A stretch of 64,000 bases of DNA, taken from contig JXTB01000047.1 in assembly GCA_002914805.1 (NCBI GenBank), positions 996,824 through 1,060,823 on the forward strand, in the 5' to 3' direction. Below are positions 47,290 through 57,763 of the stretch, piece by piece. Every line of letters starts with the position of its first letter. Within the stretch, counting starts at the first letter, position 1. The notes beneath the pieces were generated by a model that saw nothing but the letters and a program-made list of their open reading frames with translations, made no database searches and was not told where the DNA came from. Both the position numbers and the translations under genes were made by a program. Source of the DNA: Parasponia andersonii. Its lineage: Eukaryota; Streptophyta; Magnoliopsida; Rosales; Cannabaceae.

Positions 47290-49245
47290 CAAAGATATGA
47301 GAAGTGATTTCTTTTATAGCCCAACTAACAACAGGATATTTACCAACACAAATATATCCTTCTTAGTAGCCTACAAGCGAAGTTATTATTAAAGGAATCA
47401 CTAGTGAGATTTCAACCATAGATGTTTCAAATGTTGAAACACCTATGCTTAATAAGATGATATCATACTGGAAAATTATGAATACTCTAACTCAAAGGTT
47501 GGTTTTATAGCAACACGTTCCATATGGGACTCAAGCTATGAACCCACTGGTTCTACAATAGGCACCACTTGCTGTTGGATCATTTCCTATGGAACAAAGT
47601 GTTTAGCCTAGATTACAACAACAACCAGCCAATAAAATAGCTCAGAATCCTCCACAACCTCGTTGTAGTGGGAGGTTTGTAAGACAACTTGAAAAATGGC
47701 AAGGTAAATTCTTCTAAGCTATCTATGTAAGTTTGGAAGCAGATCTCTCCATCTAAGATGAAGCTATGAAGGATATTGATGCCATCTTATGGCAAAATGC
47801 CATGAAATCTAAGATAGAGTCTATGTACTCTAATCATGTTTTAGAACGAATCTACAAGAAGAAGTAAAATCCATAGGGTGCAAATGTGTCTACAAAAGAA
47901 AAAGAGGAATAGATGGGAAGGTCGAGACCTTCAAACCAAGGTTTGTAGCAAATAGTTATACCCATAAAGAAAGAATTGATTACAAAGACACATTGTCTCC
48001 TATTGCAATGATAAAGCCTATTCGTTTATCCATAGTCGTAGCCCTCGATTATAAGATTTGACAAATAGATGTCAAGATTGTATTTCTTGATGGAAATCTT
48101 GACAAAAGCATCTATATGTTGTAACTAGATGATTTTGTGGAAAAAGATTATGAGGAAAAAGTCTGTCTCTTGCAAAGGTACATTTATGGACTAAAACAAG
48201 CATCTAGATCGTCGAGTATAAGATTTAATCAAGCTATTGAATATTATGGATATGATCAAGCTGTAGACGAGCCTTATGTCTAAAAAAGATAGAACATAGC
48301 AAACCGGTATTCCTAATACTTTATGTAGATGATATTTTACTTATTGAAAATGATATAGGTGCAATAACGACTATTAAAGTATGGCTTGCAAAGCAATTTG
48401 ATATGAAAGACCTTAGTGAGACAAGTTATATACTAGGAATCCAAATCATTCATGATAGGTAGAACAAGTCCATAACTTTATCACAAGCTTCTTATATAAA
48501 TAAAATCTTGGCTAGATTTAATGTGGAAAACTCCAAGAATGGGTTGTTTCCTTTTCGACATGGAGTTAAACCTTCGAAAGAAGAATTTCCTAAGAATGCA
48601 AAAGACATAGAAGACATGAAGAGGATACCATATGCTTTAGCAGTGAGAAGTCTTATATATGTCATATTATGTATTAGACCTGATATATGCTTTACAGTGT
48701 GAGTTATTATTAGATTCAATCAAACCTAGGATCAGGACATTGGGTGGCAATCAATCATATTCTAAAGTATCTTCAGAGAACTAGAGACTATATGCTCATG
48801 TATTTTGGAGAAATCCTTAGTCCCACTGGGTATACGGATTCTAAATCCAATCAAATTTTGACTTTAAAAGGTTAGCTTTTGGTTCTGTCTTTACTCTTGG
48901 TGGATAAGCTATTATTTGGAAGAGTATGAAACAAACTTGTATTTCTGACTGCAATGGAAGCTGTTTGGCTCCAGATTTTTTTTAATTAATTTAAAAGTGG
49001 TTCTTATTGTTAGTAAATCATTGACTCTATACTGTGACAACAATGGAGCAGTTACCAACTCAAAGGAACCTAGAAACCATGAAAGAGAAAATCATATTGA
49101 GTGAAAGTATCATCTCATTTAAGATATAGTTGATCAAGGCGAAGTAACTGTGTGTAAGATTGCCTTAGAAGATAACCTAAGTGATCCATTAACTAAAGCA
49201 TTGCCCTCAAGAGCTTTGAGGGCCATCTTATATGTTTAGAGATGT
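47290..49245 (+). pseudogene. Second copia pol (RT and RNase H part), strongly decayed and 5'-truncated
   Basis: Parallel to the RT half of the copia element at 17.8-29.0 kb: NPPQPRCSGRFVRQLEKWQG (~47645), DVKIVFLDGNLDKSIYML (~48070), GLKQASRSSS (~48190), LYVDDILL (~48320, catalytic box kept), QFDMKDLSETSYILGIQI, NIPYAL-type segment and RNase H ending TLYCDNNGAVTNSKEPRNHE (~49025). Many stops and frameshifts. Gag, protease and integrase are missing because sequence before ~47290 is Tat LTR. Related to, but clearly more decayed than, the first copia element. Confidence 0.82.
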
Positions 49246-49302
49246 GAAAGATGTAATAAATTACTTTTTCTGTAAGTAAGAGATTAGTAAGATTATGCTC
49301 AG

Positions 49303-50840
49303 ATATAATTTATTATTTATGGATATTTATTGAATATTTTGGATATTTAATAAAGGATATTTCATGTATAGTATTTGTGATAATATTTTGACTATTGTTA
49401 TAATAGTAAATGTCAAAAATATTATATGATTTATTCATTAGAGAAATATTTTAATAAAGTTATTTATTAAAATTAAGATATATTTTCTTTAATTAAATTA
49501 AATATGTTTGTCCACAATTAATAAGAGAAGCTGGACATATCTTGTGGATATTGTTGGAAGACTTTGCACATTTATAGTATGTCTTAATCTATATTAGTAT
49601 GACCATGTATAAAAAGTTTTGGTATATAAATATTGAACATGGACCATGTGAAATATGTTATTGTAATAAGTGTCATTGATAAGAATATATTCTCACAAAC
49701 TTGACAATTAAGGCATGTCTTTTTTAATCCTAAAATAAGTAATGAACCTGTGTCTATAACTTATATTATTTGCAATGTTAAAAGGTACAGATCAAGAAAT
49801 TGACAATTATTTACATTTTAGTAATACATTATTATGAGCATTAGATACATATACTTATAGATATATAATCCACAACTCTATTATATAAAGAAGTGAATAC
49901 TGTCTTAACGAGCTATAAGAGCTTGGATGATTTAAATCTTAACTAAGTAATAAATAAAATTTTTTATTTTATTTATTGAACACTTTCTATTAGTTTGGTC
50001 ATCCATTAGATATATTTTTCTATTAAGGAATTGAAAGATATAATTGGAGGAGCAAAATGATAATTTGACCTAGCATCAATTATCAGTATTCATGTAGGGA
50101 TACACATAAATATTGATTATCTAATAGACATAATTTTAATTATAAAGTATCTTGTAATATTTATTTAATTCAAGAGTACAGTATGAACCTTTAGTGGAAT
50201 AAGTCCATAACTAATAGTATAAGCCAACTTGTATTAAGAGTTAATTGTAACTAGGCCTTTGTCTATTTGAGCTTGAATTAAGTAGATCTATTTGGGTGCC
50301 CAACCTATGCTAACATCTTGGGCTATAAGAGATCAATTAGGCTTAAATAGTTTACTAGGCAATTAGATAAAAGGGAGAAAAAGATCGGACTGAGAAGTGG
50401 GCATCTTGGGCCCACCAAACTGCTAAAATAGTAGTGAAATTCAGCCAACTCATAGCCTCTAGTGTCGGCTGAATTTCTTCCTTAGGAAGGAGTCTCTCCT
50501 TCCTTTGTTAGTAATTCAGTTTTGACTGAAACATTAGTTTAGTGACAGCATAAAAAAATGATAGAAAAGTGAAAGAAAGAAATTATTGGAACTATCATTG
50601 GAGGCCATTGGAGTTCTTGGATTCTAACTTTGGAGTTGATTAAGATCGAGGTACATACACACCTCTGCAGTTACAAGTTTGAAGCATAAGAAGGAAGACT
50701 TATTGGTTAAGGTACATAATCTATTATATGTATTTAGACCATAACAAATATCCTAAAAGGTTTTTATGAAAAACTATAATTCGGGAAAAAAAAATTATTT
50801 TCCCTGCTTCTGCTCAATTTTTTTGTAAATTATAATCGAT
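49303..50840 (+). repeat. Probable 3' LTR of the second copia element
   Basis: Begins taagattatgctcagatata and shares with copia LTR1/LTR2 the early tttattatttatggatatttattg-like block, a middle part with gggcctn/ttgggc motifs, a leader-like tgaattc..cttcctt, and a T-rich end (~50740-50835). Boundaries are set by loss of pol similarity and resumption of Tat sequence; no clean TG...CA ends or TSD were found. Confidence 0.5.
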
Positions 50841-50960
50841 AACACCCACCATTGCAGCCTCAGGACCCCAAGGTCAGGAGAAAAGCCAGATATATGCACT
50901 CAGGCTCGAACTTGACCTGAAGAGAAGGAGTTTTGACCCAGTTCTCAGTAACAACTGGTG

Positions 50961-51480
50961 ACTAATTTTGCTCTCACACTCTCTTATAGTGTCAAGATGA
51001 AATTCTGAACTAATAATAGCTTTGAGTACTAAGTCACCTTCTTAGAAATTTCTGGCTCATACTAACTTGTTATAGGCTTGAGTGATTTTCTATGATAATT
51101 GTGACTATATCCTATATTTGTGATGTATGATCTTTTAAAATTTCGAGATCAAACTCTCGAGAATTTTCTATCCCATTAAGTGCCATCTTAGCAGATGGTA
51201 CGAGCCACAGAGTTTCAGCTCCATATACTGAAGAAAATAGGGTTTCTTTAGTGGTGGTACACCTGGTGGCTCTATAAGCCCAGATAGAAAGAGCTAGGTA
51301 ATCATCCCATAGAATTTATTTTTCTGTAATCATTCTTTTGATGATAGCCATCATAGTTTTGTTGAATATTTTTATGATTTTGTTTTCTTGAGGATCATAT
51401 CTAGTAGACTTTCAATTAACTAAGAGTTAATCAGCCCAAGTGATATGGTACTTCTCATTTTGATAGTGGGTACATGTATT
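50961..51480 (-). pseudogene. Tat integrase, C-terminal half with core deletion
   Basis: Minus strand ~51420-51010 reads YDPQENKIIKIFNKTMMAII (the YRPQANGAVEAANK helix with the catalytic-Glu position), ILWDDYLALSIWAYRAT, VYGAETLWLVPSAKMALNG and a FDLEILKDH tail. The first two catalytic Asp regions are missing: coding jumps from the zinc-binding end (~51460) to this helix. Its continuation is at 40804-40640. Confidence 0.72.
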
Positions 51481-52150
51481 AAGTTCTCATTTCTTTGACA
51501 AGCATCGCATTTCCAAACAAATGCCATGGCATCATTTTCCATCTTCAATCAATAGTATCTAATAATGATCAATTGCTCAAACAAGTATCTTCCACCTATA
51601 TGACTACCTCAGTTCCTGGCATGTACTTCTTTTAGGACCATCTTTATTTCATTGGATCGTAAGCACTTTAGACTTTTCCCTTAAAGCTTTTTCTAAAAAG
51701 CAATTTATTTTGAACAAAAAATCTGCCTATATTTCGTTTTACCAAGATAGTTGAAGAAGTCTCATCAGGCAATTGGCTATGAATGATGTAGTCAATGTAG
51801 ACTTTTCTGTAGTCTTTTTCTTCCATAAAGAAGCTTTCTTTAGGATCAATCACAAGCTGGCATTACTTATAATTTCTTTGCAGTTCATTCGCTTGCCTCC
51901 TTAATTCAGTCCAAAAATATCAAAGTCATTTGATTCTTCTAGCTAATATTGGTCCAGCTAAACCACAAATCTTATAATAGACTTCATCCAACACTTTGCT
52001 TCCAAAGTTTTCATCAATACATTTCACCAAAACTCTATCGGAAAATCTATTGTATAAGTAATCATTGATTAGTATCCTTTGATTTCTTTGAGATTTTTGA
52101 CTTCTAGACTTTCTAGTTTCTTTTGTTAGATTGCATCCATCCAATAGATT
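51481..52150 (-). pseudogene. Tat integrase N-terminal zinc-binding region, apparently present twice in tandem
   Basis: First segment (~52080-51865): YLYNRFSDRVLVKCIDENFG then KVLDEVYYKICGLAGPILAR, YFWTELRRQ and a CQ end (~51870). Second segment (~51820-51480): YRKVYIDYIIHSQLPDE, LFRKSFKGK, KMVLKEVHAR, GSHIGGRYLFEQ and KCDACQRNENLIHVP. Each resembles the LYRR..LLRC...EVHEGxCGxHxGG...CxxCQ module that occurs once in typical plant gypsy integrases. The second keeps H, H, C, C; the first has Tyr for the first His and a lost Cys. Confidence 0.6.
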
Positions 52151-52199
52151 GTTGCACTGATTAAACTATTGGTTCTAACTTAGTCTCCAAAGGGATTTC

Positions 52200-52475
52200 A
52201 ATAAGATATTCATTTTTATGGCCAATTTTTAGCACTAGAGTTGCCAGAGTATCTGTGTAGTCGTTCTGAGATCTTGGGACATGTTCCAATTCATAGTTTT
52301 TGAAACTATGGAGCTTTTCTCTAATTCTTCTTGATTTTTGACCAAATTCAGCTCCTTAATAGCAAAATCTCCATTGAGCTATCTAATGATCAGATTGGAG
52401 TCCCCTTATATTTTTAATTTTAAGATCTTCATTTTTTTTGCTAGATCTAGGCCAATTGCTAAAGCCTGATCTTGA
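52200..52475 (-). pseudogene. Archaeal-type RNase H of the Tat element, C-terminal half
   Basis: Minus strand: ALAIGLDLAKKMKILKLKIQ then GDSNLIIRQLNGDFAIKELN, the AxxxGLxxAxxxGIxxLxVxGDSxLVxxQvxGxFxxkexxL pattern of the additional RNase H that defines the Tat lineage. Frameshifted after ~52330. Its N-terminal half is 1.7 kb away at 54430-54195. Confidence 0.75.
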
Positions 52476-54194
52476 TCGACCAATACAATTATTGACTAAA
52501 TAACTACCGGATGAAAGACTACACCATATGATACTAGACTTGATCGACTGAATAGTAATAATCTTGTACTTTAAATAGGCTAATCATTGATGCTCTATTA
52601 AAAAGAAAGGTTCGAACTGTCAAGCCTAAGGTTGGCCCACCTAACTAACCTAATAGTAATAGGAGGATGGAAGCAAGAAAAGGGTTGGCTCAACCATAGG
52701 GCTAAAGGGATTATCTATTATAAAGTAAGTTTGATCCATATTCAAGATATCTTATTACTTTCTAACTTTACTAATTGTTGGTAGCATTCCTTTAGTTCAA
52801 AAGTTCAGGAGTGGAAGTGTACTCTTAGTCAAATATGATATGACATGTGTTTTTGTTTAGTGTACACTCACTATCTCCTTATTATAACCGGGCTGATAAA
52901 AAAGCCAAGGAAGGGAAAGCTAAAGTAGACTTCAAGCTCTGGGATCAAAACCAAGTAATCTACCCTTCTCTTTACTTTGGTCCTTTTTCAACTGCCTTGG
53001 TTGGAAGATATTTTATTATGACTGGCATGGATTGAGGACTAGTCAGGGAAAAGCTTACAAAGAACCATAGCTTTAACAAGAGATTTATCTGTCTGATGGC
53101 TCTTAATCTAATTTGCTGTTGTAGATGATTTCACTTCTTCTGCCAACTCTACAACTTTGATAGTTGATGTAGCTTCAGTTTACCTTCTTTTAATGTGGCC
53201 CATTTCGTTGCTTTTCCAATACTTCTGGAATCCTTATCTTACGTCTCTCACTTCGCCCTTTATTTATCGATAGTTATTCAAGGTGAAAGAAAGACCCAAC
53301 ATTGGCCTTTTAAATAACTTGGAATAAGTACTCTAAGGTTTCAAAGTAGGCTTTAGCTGTGGATCTCTAACTCTAATGTTTGGGCTTGTACTAGACTAGT
53401 ATCGAGTGCTATGCTGATATAATAGTGCTTAACTTAGGGTTTGGCTCTACTGTTTTGGGTTCTGGTCTTACCTTTTTGCGACTAAAGAAGATGGGAGAAT
53501 AGGCTAGCACTGTACAAGGATTGAACTTTCATCTTTTGAATCCGATACTAGCTAGAATGACTAAAAGAATAGGATAGGAGCTAGTCAGAAGTATGAATGC
53601 AGGAAGTTGTAGTGTGTATCCTACTCAGTTCATTGGGCTCTTGGCCTACCATGCACTTGCCAACTGCTCTTGTGGCTTTTGACTTATTAGTGATTTTGTC
53701 CTACTTTGAAAACTCCTTCCTTCTACACTTGAGAATCTTTTGTACCTATCTCTAAGAATAGCACTAGACTGTGCATGATAGCAAAAGAATTGTAGGTTTG
53801 AGCATGGGCTTTAAATATCCCTTCCTCTAGCTCTTTCAAAAAGGATTAGAACATGGACTGACTACTATGGGGTACTTACGAACCAAGGTAACTCTATCAT
53901 TCGACTCATTTTCTTTTCAAGTTGACTTCGAATACTTACTTTTAACTTCCAACTTCTAATTCCATTCTAACTCTAGCTCTTGCATGCTAACTTACTTTAA
54001 ATGAAAGATCCTATTTTATCACTTAACTAAGGAAGTTAAACTAGAAATAAGGATTAAAATAGGATTGGACTTTAATTTGTAATTTCCATTTCAATTCATG
54101 TTTTCTGTCAATAATAGTTTTCACTTCTTCTTTCCAAGGGCTAGACCAATATACAAAAAGGTATCATGCTACAGCTTAATAGGCCTAGCTCTTT
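52476..54194. other. Anonymous ~1.7-kb insertion splitting the archaeal-type RNase H
   Basis: Lies between the two halves of one protein domain. Composition is more balanced than the surrounding DNA, with few long A/T runs and many ctagctctt/cttct phrases. No terminal repeats, LTR or known coding motif were recognised; a 62-codon frame at 52847-53035 has no recognised relative. The texture recalls plant mitochondrial intergenic DNA, but this is only an impression. Confidence 0.5.
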
Positions 54195-54430
54195 CAATGA
54201 GCCGTATTTAGCTTCATTGTTGGAGAAAGGGAAAGCTAATTTTTCAGCTATCTTGAAGATTTAGCGTTGATCTTTTGATAGAACAACTATAGCACTTCTT
54301 TTATTGTGGATGGAGGTGCCATCAAAATACAGTATCCAATATTATTTTTTGTCTTCTATAAAGATTTTTTTTTCTGACTCATGCTTAGTGTACTTAAGCA
54401 ATTCAACCAAAGCTTAGCTTTTAATTACTT
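54195..54430 (-). pseudogene. Archaeal-type RNase H of the Tat element, N-terminal half
   Basis: Minus strand: YWILYFDGTSIHNKRSAIVV (first catalytic Asp in YFDG) and FPFSNNEAKYGSL (the Glu of NNxAEY). Preceded by AKWMLTLSELDVTIEKLKVI, the linker after the first RNase H. Confidence 0.78.
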
Positions 54431-54506
54431 TTAGCTTTTCAATGGTGACATCAAGTTCACTAAGCGTAAGCATCCACTTGGCATATCAACCAGTAAGAAT
54501 TGGCTT

Positions 54507-54776
54507 TTACCGCAAGAGCTTGATTAGATCAGAATTCATGATCAGTTTGACATTGTGAGTGATTATATAGTATCTATGCTTTTGTATTACATACATCAAA
54601 GAACCACAAGGCTTATATATGATAGAGTAATTCTTCTTCAATCCTTTAAGTAAGTAGCTTAGGTAATAGATTATTTTCTCCAAGCCTTCATAGTCTTGTG
54701 CTATCAATATTCCAACTGATTCGTCGAATGTATGTAAATAAATTAATAATTCTTTTTCTAGAGATGGGGTGAACAT
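54507..54776 (-). pseudogene. Tat RNase H (first, gypsy-type)
   Basis: An intact open stretch reading LLIYLHTFDESVGILIAQDY, IIYYLSYLLKGLKKNYS, LMYVIQKHRYYIITHNVKLI. This is the LYLaxSxxAvgavLvqe...PVYYiSraLkgaEtrYs...yf..H.i.v pattern of gypsy RNase H. The usual Glu of ALKGAExRY is Lys here. Runs on from the RT in the same reading direction. Confidence 0.85.
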
Positions 54777-55480
54777 GATTTGTGCATTAGTGAGTACTTT
54801 CTTGATTTCTTTAAAGGCATGGTCATATTCAATGTCCCATTTGTATTATGCACCTTTCTTGGGTAATTAATAGAGAGACTTGATAATATTGACCAAAGTT
54901 GGAATGAATTTCTTGAGATAAGAAACTTTCTTCAATGACTCTAAATGCATATTTTAGCATATTCTTCTTGAGATTATACTTTCTTCACCTATCAAACACT
55001 CTTTTCAAGTAATTCAAATGTGATTATTTTCTTTTTTGACTTTACCACCAAATTGTTGATGTAATCTTTGACATAATTATAGACCATATCATGGAAGATT
55101 ATTGGCATGGCTTATTGATAAGTGGTTCCAATATTTTTCAACTCAAATAGCATTACAGCATAGTAGAAATTTCCAAATCGGAATCTGAAAGCAATTTTTT
55201 CTACGTTTTATGGATCCATCTTAATTTAGTTTTATACACTGAATCTATTCATGAATGAGAATATTCTGTGATTGCATCGACAAGTATGTATAGATTTGGC
55301 AGTGAAAAATTATCTATTGAGCGTGCTTTGTTTAAATCTTTGAAACCTACACAGATTCTGATTTGCCCATTATTTTTTCTCACGAGAACTATGTTTGCCA
55401 CTAAATCGATCTCCATGGCCACTTTGTTATAGAATAAGTTTATTGCATTAGAATTGGTGCATAATGGCACTTCTTATGGC
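54777..55480 (-). pseudogene. Tat reverse transcriptase, broken
   Basis: Minus strand: ANIVLVRKNNGQIRICVGFK then DLNKARSIDNFSLPN (55400-55320), a frameshifted core, MVYNYVKDYINNLVVKSK at ~55090-55035 in which the catalytic YVDD box reads YINN (55052-55063), then SLKKVSYLKKFIPTLVNIIK and FKEIKKVLTNAQIMFTPSLE. Loss of both active-site Asp residues plus stops show it is dead. Confidence 0.85.
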
Positions 55481-56000
55481 TTTGTTTCATTCGGCATATC
55501 AAAGATATCATCAAAGAAAGTAGCCTTTGTCCATAAATCTTCTTAATAGGAAAATAGAGCTTTTGTTGCAGGTATCAAGATTTCTCTTTTGCCTCTTATT
55601 GCTTTTAGAATTGATGCAGTATGGATGGTATTACTTGGTTATGATGAATCCATCGACTTCCAAGCAGCAAATGATAGGATACGTTTACATCGATCAAAAA
55701 GAACTTGCCCGAATTAGTCCAACTTACAAATCCATACTATCATGCCTTTTTGTGACATGAGAACTTGAAGCGAAAGTAACTAGTGGCATGGTTTGCATGA
55801 TCAACTTGCTTTCTAGAATCCCGGATGCTTTGAAAACTTGCCAAGACATAAGATTGATTGAAGAACCATTCTCTACCAAGGCTCATTTGAAAGGCATGCC
55901 ATTGACTTTAGCTTCCATGTACAATGGTTTATTGTGGCTTAATTTTACAACTTCAAAATCTTTCTTCGAGAAAGTGATGGTGTCTTTATCTTTCTTATAA
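55481..56000 (-). pseudogene. Tat aspartic protease region, broken
   Basis: Minus strand ~55700-55590 reads FFLIDVNVSYHLLLGSRWIH followed by QVIPSILHQF, the FHVIDxxxSYxxLLGRPWIHxxxxVPSTLHQ segment that ends Tat/Ogre protease domains. The upstream DSGSS-type active site was not clearly seen. Confidence 0.7.
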
Positions 56001-57559
56001 ATTTGTCCCATAATATGGTTAATAGAGCATTACTATGGATTAAATTGCTGAGATACTTTGAAGATCGTCTGTGTGGCTTCTCTATAAGCTCTGTCTAGAT
56101 ATTCCAGTGTGCCAAGCAAGCTTTTGAGAACTCGTGACTTCTTGAGATTTTCCATCATTATCTTGATCTCGTGCTCCTTTGATGATTCTTCATTGGTCAG
56201 ATTGTTACCAGTTGAATCAATGATAGTGCAAGTATTTACTTGTCCTCTTTCATGATTCGAAAAAGGATTATTTTCAACTCTTTATTGTTTATGCCCCAAG
56301 ATAACTTCACCTCTCTAAGCTTTTTCATGATAGATTCTCCAAACAACATAAACATCTGATGTAGCATGATGTACTCTTTTATGCAATAAGTAATACTTGG
56401 GGCCTTACACTGCTTCTTGGGTTAGTTGTCTGTTAGGTAATAGGAATTTAAGAATTCCATCTCCTATCTAAACTCGCACTAGAGCATCGTTTTTATCTTT
56501 GGCAAGTAATATTTATAGTGGAATTGGAAGATTTCTTCTATCTTGTTAGCATTAGTTAACCATAGCAATCTCTTTCCTTCTTTTGGAGGGAGTTAATTTG
56601 TTCCAATTTTTAGTAGTAACCCTTTTCTTAGGTGCCGCATTTTTAACATTATTGCTTTAGTATTGCTCATTTTGAACATTAGTTCAACAAAAGTTAAGTT
56701 CATGTGAGTCTCAATATAAACTTTATATTTATTTTGTATTCTATTAATGCATACCCGAATTATTTCTTATTCGAAAATAATTTTTTTACAGTCAAGAACT
56801 ATTTCTTTGAATCTATTCATGTAGGTTGTAAGAGTTTCATCTTCCTTTGTGTTGTGTTGGAAAGATCAAATAAGTCCAATGTGTGTTCTACTACAAAGAA
56901 CTTTGCACAAAATATTATTACTAATTCTTCCTAAGTGCCAATGTTATCTGCTAGTAAATTGATGAACCATAAGTATGCTCGATCGGTGAGAGATTCTAAA
57001 AATTCTCTTAGTCTCAAATCATGGTCACTAACAAAAACTTATAGATCATCTAGGAAATTGATGACATGTTTCCTAGTATTTCCTTTCTTCCTATCGAACT
57101 TCTTAAATCAAAGATTAGTATAATCCTTCTGATATACCTTAGAAAGAATATTGGTAGGATAAAGAGGTTGAAAGTCCATCATTACAATAGTCTTACTGGT
57201 TTTTTTTTTGCTTCAGTTCTAAGCAATTCTTATTGTTACTCTTTTGTAATAAAGCTTTTCAAAATTCCATTATCGATTCTGGCTATCATTGTGGCAACAA
57301 GATTGACAAGACTTTCTTATGCTACTAGCTCATTAAGAATTTGATTTTCAGATGCATGAAAATTGTTGTTTCAATTGGGTAGAGCCGAAGCAAAAGTCCC
57401 CGCTCCATTTGTTTTTTCCAGATTAGTATTCTTCTAGAGTGTTTGAGTAGGAGATAATTGCATGTCTTATTAAGACTACCTCATGACGTCTATTGAGTAT
57501 GGTAATTGAGTTATGTTAGTAGAGATTTCAATATTCAGTGGATTTCATTACTCAGTCAT
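56001..57559 (-). pseudogene. Tat gag, broken
   Basis: A possible start is ATG at 57559 (MTE). The core at ~57105-56760 reads KFDRKKGNTRKHVINFLDDL, SDHDLRLREFLESLTDRAYL, ELVIIFCAKFF and VEHTLDLFDL, the classical Tat/Athila-type gag. A decayed zinc-like motif (KYYLLHKRVHHATSDVYV, ~56400-56345) has lost its Cys residues. The C-terminal part includes YLDRAYREATQTIFKV (~56100). Several stops. Confidence 0.8.
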
Positions 57560-57739
57560 TTTGAGATAACGAGATGATTTTCTCTTTTTTTAAAATTTAT
57601 TTTTTTGGAATTTTTTTTTACTTTATTTTGTTTTTTACTTTAATTTTATTTTTTGTTGAAAAAGATAGAGAATATGCAGGGTAACAAGACGACTTTTGAG
57701 ATCTTAGAGATATTGAAAAAATTTAGTTTCCCTTGGTTA

Positions 57740-57757
57740 CTCTCCATTGGAGTCACC
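57740..57757 (-). other. Probable primer-binding site of the Tat element
   Basis: Directly inside the 5' LTR, the minus strand reads GGTGACTCCAATGGAGA, close to the TGGCGACTCCACTGGGGA sequence often found at this position in plant Tat elements. It starts about 7 bases from the LTR end, which is slightly far. Confidence 0.5.
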
Positions 57758-57763
57758 TTTTAA

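Larger units (their letters stand above)
40805..50960 (+). mobile_element. Plus-strand Tat-like non-autonomous element nested in the minus-strand Tat integrase
   Basis: Two related LTR-like copies lie at 40805-~43260 and 46729-~47285 plus ~50842-50960. They share, in order, gggntaatttnaacaattnca, ggaaacctaaa-cc, gtgccatcattacantg-cctcctgataa, gcaaatgggccagtag and gatgatcnaacggctct. Between them is no gag-pol, only an antisense ORF remnant and a copia leader fragment. The right boundary is uncertain by tens of bases, and I could not identify a clean target duplication. Confidence 0.65.

Noticed and set aside
52847..53035. 62-codon plus-strand frame in the anonymous insertion
   Set aside because: No recognisable domain and no flanking coding signal; too short to call.
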